In this document: positions 43,953 to 51,798 of the stretch, in pieces
Position numbering within the stretch: the first letter of the stretch is position 1
Layout of the letters: each line of letters opens with the position of its first letter
Assembly (NCBI GenBank): GCA_019424135.1
Contig: JAHYZZ010000016.1
Coordinates: 1 to 58,758, forward strand
From: Lachnospiraceae bacterium
Lineage (GTDB): Bacteria; Bacillota; Clostridia; Lachnospirales; Lachnospiraceae
Direction: 5' to 3'
Length of the DNA: 58,758 nt
The notes under the pieces: generated by a model
Told to the model about the DNA's origin: nothing
Seen by the model: the letters and a program-made list of their open reading frames with translations, nothing else
The model's database searches: none
Translations under genes and position numbers: made by a program

Positions 43953-45458
43953 TTAGAGCTTTTCTACAAATCTTAGGAATGCTTCTCGCCCTTCTTTGGT
44001 ACATTTGTACACTCCTGCATCTTCTAAGACGTGTACGAAGGTTTGTCCTACTTCTTCTTTCAAGATATCCATGACGTTATCTGTTGTGATCTTGGCATAT
44101 TTGGGCAGGAAGCCCTCTGTCCATGCCGCATGTTTTTCGATTTTTTCATTGCTGCGAATATCTTTTCCTTCTACCAGATATTCTGCCAGGATCTCCAGTT
44201 CTTCTTTTAATCTTGCCGGAAGTACTGCAAGTCCCATCACTTCGATCAGCCCGATGTTTTCTTTTTTAATGTTATGATACTGTGCATGAGGATGATATAC
44301 GCCCAGGGGATGTTCCTTGGTGGTAATGTTGTTTCTAAGGGTCAGATCCAGCTCATAGGTGTCTCCCACTTTTCTGGCAATCGGCGTGATCGTATTGTGG
44401 GGTTCTCCCTCTGTCTCGGCGTAGATGAAGGCGTCCTCATCCGTATAATTTCTCCACACACTAAGGATATGATCTGCCAGATCAATCAGTCTTGTCTCAT
44501 CCTTATGCCGGATTCTTAACACGGACAAAGGCCATTTGACAATGCCGCACTCCACATCCTCATAACCAGGTATCGTCACCGCCGTTTCGATGGGTGCCTT
44601 TGCCATGGCAAAAGTATAGTTTCCGCCCTGGAAGTGGTCATGGCTTAAGATAGAACCGCCCACGATAGGAAGGTCCGCATTGGATCCCAGAAAATAGTGT
44701 GGAAACTGTTTCACAAAATCAAACAATTTGGTAAATGCCGCCCGGTCAATCTTCATGGGAATATGCTCACCGTTAAATACAATGCAGTGCTCGTTGTAAT
44801 ATACATAAGGAGAATACTGGAACCCCCATTTCCCTCCGTTAATGGTCAGGGGGATAATGCGGTGATTCTCTCTGGCCGGATGATCAAGTCTTCCGGCATA
44901 TCCTTCATTTTCCATACACAGCTGACACTTGGGATAGCTGGATGCCTTCGCATTCTTTGCCGCTGCGATCGCCTTAGGGTCTTTCTCCGGCTTGGACAAG
45001 TTGATGGTAATATCAATCTGCCCATAAGGGGAATCCACTTTCCACTTCATATCCTTCTTCACCCGGTAGCGGCGGATATAGTCACTGTCCCGGCTGAATT
45101 GATAATAAAATTTTGTGGCCTCCTCCGGCGAATGGCTGTAATGTTCAAAGAATTCTTTTTGCACCTGTGCAGGTCTTGGAAGCAGGCAGTTCATCATCTT
45201 CGTATCGAAGAGATCCCGGTATCCGATGCTGTCCTCGATGATTCCCCGCTTCACGGCCTCGTCAAGGAGGTCAGCCAAAATCTTCTCAAGCTCTTCTCCG
45301 CCCTCGTCGGCCTGTACTTCTTCCACTTCCACGTCCTCATAGGAATCTTCATGGAACATCTCCAACAGAAGATTGGTCGTATAAATCCTCTCGCACTCCG
45401 GCGTCAACCCTGTCTGTATCCCGTATTCCACTAATTTTTTGATATTTTCATTTAACAT
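43953..45458 (-). CDS. galT: UDP-glucose-hexose-1-phosphate uridylyltransferase, class 2
   Basis: This 501-aa GalT of the Firmicutes class 2 type exchanges UMP between UDP-glucose and galactose-1-phosphate in the Leloir pathway. Marks include PYGQIDITINLSKPEKDPKA, YPKCQLCMENEGYAG, GGSILSHDHFQGG and HPLGVYHPHAQYHNIKKENI. The start at 45458 has GGGAG about 9 nt upstream. A frame to 45506 would run into galK and is not needed. It lies 19 nt after galK. No galE is in the window. Confidence 0.95.
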   Translation of the reverse strand: MLNENIKKLVEYGIQTGLTPECERIYTTNLLLEMFHEDSYEDVEVEEVQADEGGEELEKILADLLDEAVKRGIIEDSIGYRDLFDTKMMNCLLPRPAQVQKEFFEHYSHSPEEATKFYYQFSRDSDYIRRYRVKKDMKWKVDSPYGQIDITINLSKPEKDPKAIAAAKNAKASSYPKCQLCMENEGYAGRLDHPARENHRIIPLTINGGKWGFQYSPYVYYNEHCIVFNGEHIPMKIDRAAFTKLFDFVKQFPHYFLGSNADLPIVGGSILSHDHFQGGNYTFAMAKAPIETAVTIPGYEDVECGIVKWPLSVLRIRHKDETRLIDLADHILSVWRNYTDEDAFIYAETEGEPHNTITPIARKVGDTYELDLTLRNNITTKEHPLGVYHPHAQYHNIKKENIGLIEVMGLAVLPARLKEELEILAEYLVEGKDIRSNEKIEKHAAWTEGFLPKYAKITTDNVMDILKEEVGQTFVHVLEDAGVYKCTKEGREAFLRFVEKL

Positions 45459-45477
45459 ATGCACACACTCCCATACC

Positions 45478-46647
45478 TTATGCAAGCCTTGAGGCTCCGT
45501 CTCCAATCTCTACCACATAGAACTCTGCGTCATGCTTTACCTTCTCCTTATATGCCTTTCCAATCTCATCGATGAAACGGTCCACCGTGTCATTTTTTAC
45601 GATACTGACAGTACAGCCGCCAAATCCGCCTCCGGTGATCCTGGAACCTAAAACCCCCGGCATTGCCTGGGCAAGATCTACCAGGATATCAATCTCCTCA
45701 CAGGAGACTTCATAATCATCTCTCAAAGAACGATGAGAATCATTCATCAACTTTCCAAACTGTTCCACGTCATGTTGTTTCAAAGCCTCAACGGCACGGA
45801 TCGTACGCTGATTCTCATAGACCGCATGCTTCGCCCTCTTTTGCCGCACCGGATCAGCAATCGCATTTTTGTACATCTCAAACTCTTCTTCGGTCAGATC
45901 CCCCAGTGTCTGGATCTCTACCACCTTCTGCAGCTCCCCAAGAGCCGTTTCACATTCCTGTCTTCTGTCATTGTAGGCAGAATCCACCAGGCTGTGCTTT
46001 ACCTTACTGTTGGTAATCACAATCTTGGCATCCTCAAGGATCACCGGTGCATAATCATACTTCAAAGTGTTGGTATCCAAAAAGATGGCGTGGTCTTTCT
46101 TTCCCATGGCACTGGCAAACTGATCCATAATCCCACAGTTACAGCCGTTAAAATTATTTTCCGCATCCTGTCCGATCAAAGCGATATCCACCATGCTGAC
46201 CTGATCAAAACCAAAGGTATCTTTCAAAATGATTCCCGTCAGCACTTCCAGGGATGCAGAAGACGACAGCCCGGACCCGTTTGGAATGTTTCCGTAGATC
46301 AGGATATCCAGCCCATGCTCCAGCTTATATCCTCTCTTTTCAAAAGCCCACATCACACCCTTAGGGTAATTGGTCCAGGACGCTTCCGCGTGAGGAACCA
46401 GGTCGTCCAGACTGGTCTCCACCACGCCCATCCTGTTAAAATTTACCGAATAGAACCGCATCCTGCGGTCTTCTCTGTTTCGAACCAGGCCATAGGTCCC
46501 CAAAGTCAGCGCACAGGGAAAGACATGGCCCCCGTTATAATCTGTATGTTCCCCGATCAAATTCACGCGTCCCGGTGCAAAATAAGTACGGACCTCTCCT
46601 CCGTCTCCATAAAGCTTGCGGAACGTTTCCATCAATTTTGTCATCAT
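45478..46647 (-). CDS. galK: Galactokinase
   Basis: This 389-aa GHMP kinase phosphorylates galactose at C1. The signature GRVNLIGEHTDYNGGHVFP is near the N-terminus, the phosphate loop GNIPNGSGLSSSASLEVL at about 120-137, and GSRITGGGFGGCTVSI near the C-terminus. Two adjacent ATGs at 46647 and 46644 are possible; AGGAG is 9-12 nt upstream. It forms the galK-galT operon, divergent from an AraC regulator that may control it. Confidence 0.96.
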   Translation of the reverse strand: MMTKLMETFRKLYGDGGEVRTYFAPGRVNLIGEHTDYNGGHVFPCALTLGTYGLVRNREDRRMRFYSVNFNRMGVVETSLDDLVPHAEASWTNYPKGVMWAFEKRGYKLEHGLDILIYGNIPNGSGLSSSASLEVLTGIILKDTFGFDQVSMVDIALIGQDAENNFNGCNCGIMDQFASAMGKKDHAIFLDTNTLKYDYAPVILEDAKIVITNSKVKHSLVDSAYNDRRQECETALGELQKVVEIQTLGDLTEEEFEMYKNAIADPVRQKRAKHAVYENQRTIRAVEALKQHDVEQFGKLMNDSHRSLRDDYEVSCEEIDILVDLAQAMPGVLGSRITGGGFGGCTVSIVKNDTVDRFIDEIGKAYKEKVKHDAEFYVVEIGDGASRLA

Positions 46648-46697
46648 GCTTATCGTCTCCTCTACTTTACTTGCATAATTTCCCTTTCTAATTTATG

Positions 46698-46726
46698 ATT
46701 ATAATGAGATACAAAAGAATCCACAA
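46698..46726 (-). promoter_or_regulatory. Predicted promoter of galKT
   Basis: On the minus strand TTGTGG (46721-46726), a 17-nt spacer and consensus TATAAT (46698-46703) lie 51 nt upstream of the galK ATG. Confidence 0.65.
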
Positions 46727-46776
46727 TAAGGATATTAGAGAAAATTATCAGGATATTGAGGAAATGAGGGAACGTC

Positions 46777-47664
46777 ATGCAGATATGCACGGAGAAAAAC
46801 CAAAAGGAGATCAAACAGCACGGAGATTACGCATTTCCGGTACACATAAGTCCCGAGTCCATCCGTTCTTACGAGCAGGGCTCTTTCATGTGGCACTGGC
46901 ACCGGGAGATCGAGCTGACCTGGTTCCAGTCTGGTCAGATGGAATACTATGTCAATGATAAGAAGTACCTGCTTCAGGAAGGAGAAGGCCTGTTTTGCAA
47001 CAGCAATGCCCTCCACTCCGGCCATATGGCAGACGGCCACGACTGCCGCTATATTTCTGTCACTTTTTCTCCCCGTTTTATCTATGGCTATGAAAACAGC
47101 CTGCTTCAGACTAAGTATGTAGACTTCATCACCTCCAATGAAGTCTGGCACTCCCTGAAACTCTCTCCCGAAGTGGACTGGCAGCAGGCCATCATCTGGG
47201 ATCTAAAGAAAATCTATCAGATGTCCCTGTCTCCATCCGCCGATTATGAGTTAGAAGTCCACCTTCTCCTGACAGGGATCTGGCAGAAATTATACCGTTA
47301 CTACGCTGCCCTCCCAGAGCGCGAACACCACTCGCAAAAACATTTAAAACGGCTAAAAGACATCCTGACCTATCTTCAGGAACATTACCGCCAGGAGATT
47401 TCCCTGGATGACGTAGCCTCCCACATCAATATCTGCAAGAGTGAATGCTGCCGCTTTTTCAAAAAATATATGAAAATGACGATCTTCGAATATGTTCTGT
47501 TTCTCCGCATTCAAAGTAGCCTGCCCCTTTTGATGAGCGGAGAGAGCATTACAAAAACAGCCGGCATGGTTGGATTTTCCACGCCGGCCTACTATGGTCA
47601 GATTTTCAAACGCTATATGGGCTGTTCTCCCGGTCAGTACCGGAAACATCATTTAAGTTCCTGA
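46777..47664 (+). CDS. AraC-family transcriptional regulator with cupin domain
   Basis: This 295-aa regulator has an N-terminal cupin-like sensor domain (FMWHWHREIELTWFQSGQ, NDKKYLLQEGEGLFCN) and a C-terminal AraC-type DNA-binding domain with two helix-turn-helix units (about 195-290). GFSTPAYYGQIFKRYMG is typical. The ATG at 46777 has GAGGG upstream. It is divergent from galKT across 129 nt, so control of galactose use is likely but not shown. Its 3' end overlaps the convergent PfkB gene by 16 nt. Confidence 0.92.
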   Translation: MQICTEKNQKEIKQHGDYAFPVHISPESIRSYEQGSFMWHWHREIELTWFQSGQMEYYVNDKKYLLQEGEGLFCNSNALHSGHMADGHDCRYISVTFSPRFIYGYENSLLQTKYVDFITSNEVWHSLKLSPEVDWQQAIIWDLKKIYQMSLSPSADYELEVHLLLTGIWQKLYRYYAALPEREHHSQKHLKRLKDILTYLQEHYRQEISLDDVASHINICKSECCRFFKKYMKMTIFEYVLFLRIQSSLPLLMSGESITKTAGMVGFSTPAYYGQIFKRYMGCSPGQYRKHHLSS

Positions 47665-48665
47665 TAAAGCTTTTTTACTTCTGCAACGGGACGCATCCCG
47701 TCCGTCCCATTCACCTCGGACAAAGAACATGCTGCACAGGCAGTTCCAAGAATCATGGCGTCCTCAAGAGACATATCCTGGTAGGCCCCGTACAGGACGC
47801 CGCTGCAGTAGGCATCCCCTGCTCCGTTGGTTCCCTTGATATATCCTTTCGGAAGCCTCAAACTTGGAACCTTCACGAACTCCTCCTTCTGACAGTCGTA
47901 CCCATATCCGCACTTAGGACAGTGGATCACCGCCCAGGTAGTCACTCCCTTGTCTTTCAGCTTTTTTAATGCTTCTTTTACTTTCTCATCGTCCAGTTCA
48001 TCCTCGCCCGTAAGTTTGACACCGGTAGCTGCCTCTGCCTCCACCTCGTTGATGGCACAGTAATCCGTATATTGAAGGGCAGCACTGACGATTCCCGCCG
48101 CACGGTCACTCTGCTCAGAAACGATGTCAATGGATGTCTTCATGCCCCTTTGTCTGGCATCATGCAAAATCCTTGCACCATGTGTGCCATACTCCTGATC
48201 CGGTCCGTCTACCTTTGCCATTAAAAGCAAATATTCCAGATGAAAGATATCTGCATCTAGCGCTTCCCAGTCGATATAGCTCTCGTCATAGATGTCACTG
48301 GCTCCCCCCTGATAGAAAAAGGTGCGCTGCTTGGTATCCTGGGCATTCATGACATGGGTGACCGAACTATAGCCTTCCATCGTCAGATTTGCGGTATCAA
48401 TATTCGGATACTTTGCCAGCTCTCGTTTCATCATCTGTCCCTGGGTATCTTCTCCGATCAGTCCGCTGACCTTCAATGGCACCGAGGGATCCAGCTTTGC
48501 CAGATCCAGAAGCATATTTCCCGTTCCGCCGATATAACTTACGATATCACGGATATTTGTAAGATTCCCCGGATCCGGATAGGTATCGATCTTATAAAAT
48601 GTATCAGCGATCAGCGTCCCCGCTACCGCAATTCCTCTGGTTCCTTTTGCCACTTCTCTCACCAC
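47649..48665 (-). CDS. PfkB-family carbohydrate kinase
   Basis: This 338-aa ribokinase-like enzyme has GGTGNMLLDLAKLD near 46-59 and catalytic Asp284 in GTNGAGDAYCSGVLYG. It probably phosphorylates a sugar or sugar phosphate. The strand before the ATP site carries an unusual Cys group (C249, C252, C258 in HCPKCGYGYDC). The start is GTG at 48665, directly after the aldolase stop; a GTG at 48653, 8 nt after AGGTGG, is an alternative. It pairs with the class II aldolase at 48666-49550, and hxlAB lie just upstream. The substrate may be fructose-6-phosphate or a related ketose; this is inferred from context. Confidence 0.88.
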   Translation of the reverse strand: MVREVAKGTRGIAVAGTLIADTFYKIDTYPDPGNLTNIRDIVSYIGGTGNMLLDLAKLDPSVPLKVSGLIGEDTQGQMMKRELAKYPNIDTANLTMEGYSSVTHVMNAQDTKQRTFFYQGGASDIYDESYIDWEALDADIFHLEYLLLMAKVDGPDQEYGTHGARILHDARQRGMKTSIDIVSEQSDRAAGIVSAALQYTDYCAINEVEAEAATGVKLTGEDELDDEKVKEALKKLKDKGVTTWAVIHCPKCGYGYDCQKEEFVKVPSLRLPKGYIKGTNGAGDAYCSGVLYGAYQDMSLEDAMILGTACAACSLSEVNGTDGMRPVAEVKKLYQELK

Positions 48666-49550
48666 CTATACTTCCATGCTAAATACCTGAATTGCCTTCT
48701 TAACATTTTCTTTCATGGCTTCCACCGCGATCATGGGAAGATCATGGAAGAATACATTCTCCTCGGCATTCTTTTGGTCCAAAGCCTCTTTGACTGCCCG
48801 TCCGCCGGCCAGGGTCATATAGGTATAATAATTGATCTTACGAATGCCATTTTTTATGGCCGTCTGGAACTCTTCCTTGCTAAGTCCGGAACCGCCATGC
48901 ATCACAAACGGAATGTCAATCGCCTCTTTGATCTTGGTAATCCGATCCAGATCCAGCTTCGGCTTCTGTGTATAAATCCCATGGGTCGTTCCAAAAGCAA
49001 TCGCCAGCACGTCCACTCCCGTCCGTTCTACAAAATCTCTGGCCGTTTCAGGATCCGTATAGACGTCTTCAGCACTGTCAAAGGAGTCCAGAGTCTCTGC
49101 TTCCTTCGGCGACTCTGCAAGCCCCATATCTGAAGAAAAGATGTGTCCTAATTCCGCCTCTACCGTCACATCCACACTATGAGCAAGTCGCACGATTTCT
49201 GCCGTCTCCTGCACATTGGTTTCATAGTCTTGGGCAGACGCATCCAACATGACGGAAGTAAATCCCAGACGAATCGCCTGGATACAGGACTCCATGGAAG
49301 AGCCGTGATCTAAGTGTACGCATACCGGCACACTGGCCTTTTTTGCCGCATCCAGCATGATGACCGCCGCCTGCTCCATAGACAAAAACGGCGCGTGGAC
49401 TTCTGCATAATTCAAGATCACCGCGTGCTTCGTCTCTTCTGCCGCCCTCATGATCGCCATCAGCGATTCCAGATTTGAAACATTAAACGCGCCCACTGCA
49501 TAACCGCCTTTTTGGGCCTCTTCCATGATTTCTTTTAATGAAACTAACAT
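48666..49550 (-). CDS. Class II ketose-bisphosphate aldolase
   Basis: This 294-aa zinc aldolase has Asp81-His82 in HLDHG, Glu133 in EAELGHI, His190 in GTTHGIY and His218 in VMHGGSGL. It cleaves fructose-1,6-bisphosphate or a related ketose-bisphosphate such as tagatose-bisphosphate to trioses. AGGAGG precedes the ATG. The PfkB gene abuts it with no gap, giving a kinase-aldolase pair. A promoter and an 18-bp palindrome lie upstream in the 119-nt gap to hxlB. Which sugar it serves is unresolved. Confidence 0.92.
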   Translation of the reverse strand: MLVSLKEIMEEAQKGGYAVGAFNVSNLESLMAIMRAAEETKHAVILNYAEVHAPFLSMEQAAVIMLDAAKKASVPVCVHLDHGSSMESCIQAIRLGFTSVMLDASAQDYETNVQETAEIVRLAHSVDVTVEAELGHIFSSDMGLAESPKEAETLDSFDSAEDVYTDPETARDFVERTGVDVLAIAFGTTHGIYTQKPKLDLDRITKIKEAIDIPFVMHGGSGLSKEEFQTAIKNGIRKINYYTYMTLAGGRAVKEALDQKNAEENVFFHDLPMIAVEAMKENVKKAIQVFSMEV

Positions 49551-49606
49551 CTCTTTTTCCCTCCTGTATGATTGATTGTGATAACACAGATTTCCATATA
49601 TGTTTT

Positions 49607-49643
49607 ATTTTATCCCATCCTAGGCGGCGGTTCAAGAACCGCC
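49607..49643 (-). promoter_or_regulatory. Predicted aldolase promoter with overlapping palindrome
   Basis: On the minus strand TTGAAC (49630-49635), a 17-nt spacer and TAAAAT (49607-49612) form a promoter. The -35 sits inside the perfect palindrome GGCGGTTCAAGAACCGCC (49626-49643), whose minus strand contains TTCTTG as in the deoR region. Confidence 0.5.
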
Positions 49644-49669
49644 CTTGCATTTTTACAGAAATCCTTTGT

Positions 49670-50233
49670 CTATTCCAGATCTGCATGGCGTTCGAACATC
49701 TCCTTGGATGTCTCTCCCATACGGTCCATCAATTCCAGAATGATCCCGTCACAGACCAGGAAACACATCTGCTCAAATGCAGAGCCCATGGGCTGAATCG
49801 ATGCTGCATGCTTTTTCTTTTTTTGAAGCTTGGGAGATACACCAGGCAGTACGGCCACAGCATCGGCCATCCGACCCATGGGGGATCCTTCATCCATCGT
49901 AATCAGCGCAATATGCACCCCGTTCTTCTTTGCCTTCTTAGCCAGCGCCACAAGGCTTTCGGTCTGCCCGGAACCAGAGGCGATGATCAAAAGATCTCCT
50001 GGCTTTGTATGGGGCGTTGTGATCTCCCCCACATGGCTGACAGCCAGTCCAAGATGCATCAGACGATTGGTAAACGCCTGTATGGCCGTCCGGCTTCGCC
50101 CTGCTCCTGCTGTAAAAATATGACTGGCTTTTAATATCTCTTCTATAATTTTCTGAATCTCTGACTCCGTTAAAGATTTTTGATTCTTCTCCAGTTCTTC
50201 TAAGATCATTTCCGTGTACTTTTTAACGCTCAC
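49670..50233 (-). CDS. hxlB: 6-phospho-3-hexuloisomerase (SIS domain)
   Basis: This 187-aa SIS-domain isomerase has GAGRSR (about 43-48), SGSGQTES (about 86-93), QPMGSAFEQ and a C-terminal MFERHADLE close to the classic PHI ending. It interconverts arabino-3-hexulose-6-phosphate and fructose-6-phosphate in the ribulose monophosphate pathway. The GTG at 50233 overlaps the hxlA stop as GTGA with GAGG upstream, so it is preferred to the ATG at 50251, which lacks a good ribosome site. It is translationally coupled to hxlA. Confidence 0.9.
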   Translation of the reverse strand: MSVKKYTEMILEELEKNQKSLTESEIQKIIEEILKASHIFTAGAGRSRTAIQAFTNRLMHLGLAVSHVGEITTPHTKPGDLLIIASGSGQTESLVALAKKAKKNGVHIALITMDEGSPMGRMADAVAVLPGVSPKLQKKKKHAASIQPMGSAFEQMCFLVCDGIILELMDRMGETSKEMFERHADLE

Positions 50234-50877
50234 TTTTGCCTCTTCTCCCATCTATGGATCTTTTCGGCCAGTTTTCTGGCTTCACCTGCCGGGTCTTGTG
50301 CATGGGCGATTCCGCCTCCCACAATGATGATTTCCGGATTATATTCCAGATATGTTTCCAGCGTAGAAAGATGGATGCCTCCGGCCACCGCCAATTCTGC
50401 GCTGGCCACACAGCCTCTTAGCTCCTTTAAATCCCCAAGAGGCGTACGGCCAAGGGCCTGCTGATCTACGCCTGTATGGACCGCAATCACATCTACTTCC
50501 ATTCTCTCCAGCTCTATCGCCCTCTTCTTTAGCTGTTCGACACAGATCATATCTACCACCGTTTTCTTTGCATACTTCCGAGCCATTGTTACCACATCCT
50601 GGATCGTCCGGTCATCGGTCACGGCAAGTACTGTCACATAATCGGCCCCGGCACGAAAGGCAAGCTCTGCCTCACAGCCTCCGGCATCCATAATCTTACC
50701 ATCGCAGAGCACCTGAAGAGCCGGATAAGCCCTCCGGATCTTATGTATTGCTTCCATCCCATATCTCATAAGAAAAGGAGTCCCTACCTCTGCAATATCG
50801 ATGAAATCCGATACCTGGTCCAACAATTTCAACGCCTCATCCAGTAAAATATCATCCAGTGCAAGCTGTAGTTTCAT
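50230..50877 (-). CDS. hxlA: 3-hexulose-6-phosphate synthase
   Basis: This 215-aa OMP-decarboxylase-fold (HUMPS) enzyme has LQLALDD at the start, IAEVGTP, the DGKIMD form of the DxKxxD active site, VDMICV, HTGVDQQA and AGGIHLSTL. It condenses ribulose-5-phosphate with formaldehyde to arabino-3-hexulose-6-phosphate, or runs in reverse to make ribulose-5-phosphate. The start at 50877 has GGAGG 7 nt upstream. KGPDC (UlaD) is a related alternative, but partner HxlB supports HPS. It is divergent from a DeoR regulator. Confidence 0.9.
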   Translation of the reverse strand: MKLQLALDDILLDEALKLLDQVSDFIDIAEVGTPFLMRYGMEAIHKIRRAYPALQVLCDGKIMDAGGCEAELAFRAGADYVTVLAVTDDRTIQDVVTMARKYAKKTVVDMICVEQLKKRAIELERMEVDVIAVHTGVDQQALGRTPLGDLKELRGCVASAELAVAGGIHLSTLETYLEYNPEIIIVGGGIAHAQDPAGEARKLAEKIHRWEKRQK

Positions 50878-50916
50878 CTCCTTACCTCCTTTCCCTGTAT
50901 TTTCCAACTAATCACA

Positions 50917-50979
50917 ATTATATTCTTGCTTTTTCTTGCAGTCAACAACTTTTAGCAAGAAATAAGTTGTTTTTTCTTG
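50917..50979. promoter_or_regulatory. hxlAB promoter with GCAAGAA direct repeats; shared hxl/deoR operator region
   Basis: On the minus strand TTGACT (50940-50945), a 17-nt spacer and consensus TATAAT (50917-50922) make the hxlA promoter. The spacer carries two GCAAGAA repeats exactly 10 bp apart (plus-strand TTCTTG at 50923 and 50933). Further copies are CAAGAA at 50956 and TTCTTG at 50974. AACAACTT and AAGTTGTT also form an inverted repeat at 50944-50971. Binding by the divergent DeoR protein is inferred. Confidence 0.7.
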
Positions 50980-51004
50980 TTTTCAAAGAAATATATGATA
51001 AAAT
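50977..51004 (+). promoter_or_regulatory. Predicted promoter of the deoR-type gene
   Basis: TTGTTT (50977-50982), a 16-nt spacer and TAAAAT (50999-51004) lie 23 nt before the ATG at 51028. It overlaps the last TTCTTG copy, which fits autoregulation. Confidence 0.45.
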
Positions 51005-51027
51005 ATTTTTCAAAAGGGGGACTTTTC

Positions 51028-51798
51028 ATGAAAAAAAGAATGACTGCCGAGCGCAGAAACGAGATTGCTCAACTGTTACTGAAAAACGGCAATATGAAAG
51101 CCAGCACGCTGGCAGAATATTTCGATGTATCTACGGAAACGATTCGAAAGGATCTAATCTATCTGGAGGAACAAGGCATTGCTCAGAAAAGTTATGGCGG
51201 AGCAATTGCCCGCAGCGAGCTTCTGGAACGTCCTGTTGCGCGAAAGGAAATGGAGCGGATGGAGCTCAAGACGGCGATTGCAGAACGGGCAGCTGAAATG
51301 ATCCCCAAAAACGGAGTCATCTTTCTGGATGCAGGAAGCACGACCTACGCACTGGCCAAGCTTCTGACACTTCGAAAGGATCTTACTATTTTTACCAACT
51401 CGATCATGGTCCTTAACATCCTTTCCGACTCCCAAAACCAGGTGTTTTCTCTTGGCGGCCGCGTCCGGGGGAGCAGCAAAGGTATCGTAGGCGCCTGGGC
51501 CGTCCAGGCTGTACGCTCCTTACATCTTAACATTGCATTTCTTGGAAGCGACGGATTCCGGGATCTTTCAGGGCCTTCCTGCGCTTCCTATGAAGAGACC
51601 GCACTAAAGCAGGCCGTGCTGGAAAGCTGCACACATTCTGTCATCTTAAGCGATCACACTAAATTTTTTTCTTCCTGCCTGTTTCAGTTTGCACAGTGGG
51701 ATCAGATCTATGCCTTGGTCACGGACCACTGCAGCCAGCCAGAATTTAAAAGCCTGGCTGAAAAAATCAGCCAGGCTGTCAAATTCATCTGTGTCTAA
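51028..51798 (+). CDS. DeoR/GlpR-family transcriptional regulator
   Basis: This 256-aa repressor has an N-terminal helix-turn-helix (ERRNEIAQLLLKNGNMKASTLAEYF, then VSTETIRKDLIYLEEQG). The DeoR C-terminal sugar-phosphate-sensing domain shows FLDAGSTTYALAKLL, TIFTNSIMVLNIL and FLGSDGF. The start at 51028 follows AAGGGGG; the longer frame overlies the promoter. It is divergent from hxlAB and probably controls it through the TTCTTG repeats, with a sugar phosphate as effector. Its last codons hold the terminator of the convergent AIM24 gene. Confidence 0.93.
   Translation: MKKRMTAERRNEIAQLLLKNGNMKASTLAEYFDVSTETIRKDLIYLEEQGIAQKSYGGAIARSELLERPVARKEMERMELKTAIAERAAEMIPKNGVIFLDAGSTTYALAKLLTLRKDLTIFTNSIMVLNILSDSQNQVFSLGGRVRGSSKGIVGAWAVQAVRSLHLNIAFLGSDGFRDLSGPSCASYEETALKQAVLESCTHSVILSDHTKFFSSCLFQFAQWDQIYALVTDHCSQPEFKSLAEKISQAVKFICV
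51745..51777 (-). terminator. Terminator of the AIM24-like gene, inside the deoR coding end
   Basis: AGCCTGGCTGA (51751-51761) pairs perfectly with TCAGCCAGGCT (51767-51777), loop of 5 nt. On the minus strand TTTAAATT follows. It begins 18 nt after the minus-strand stop at 51795 and lies inside the coding end of the plus-strand regulator. Confidence 0.75.

Noticed and set aside
47674..47703. Hairpin ACGGGA/TCCCGT after the AraC stop
   Set aside because: Short stem without a T-tract inside pfkB coding; not good enough to call a terminator.
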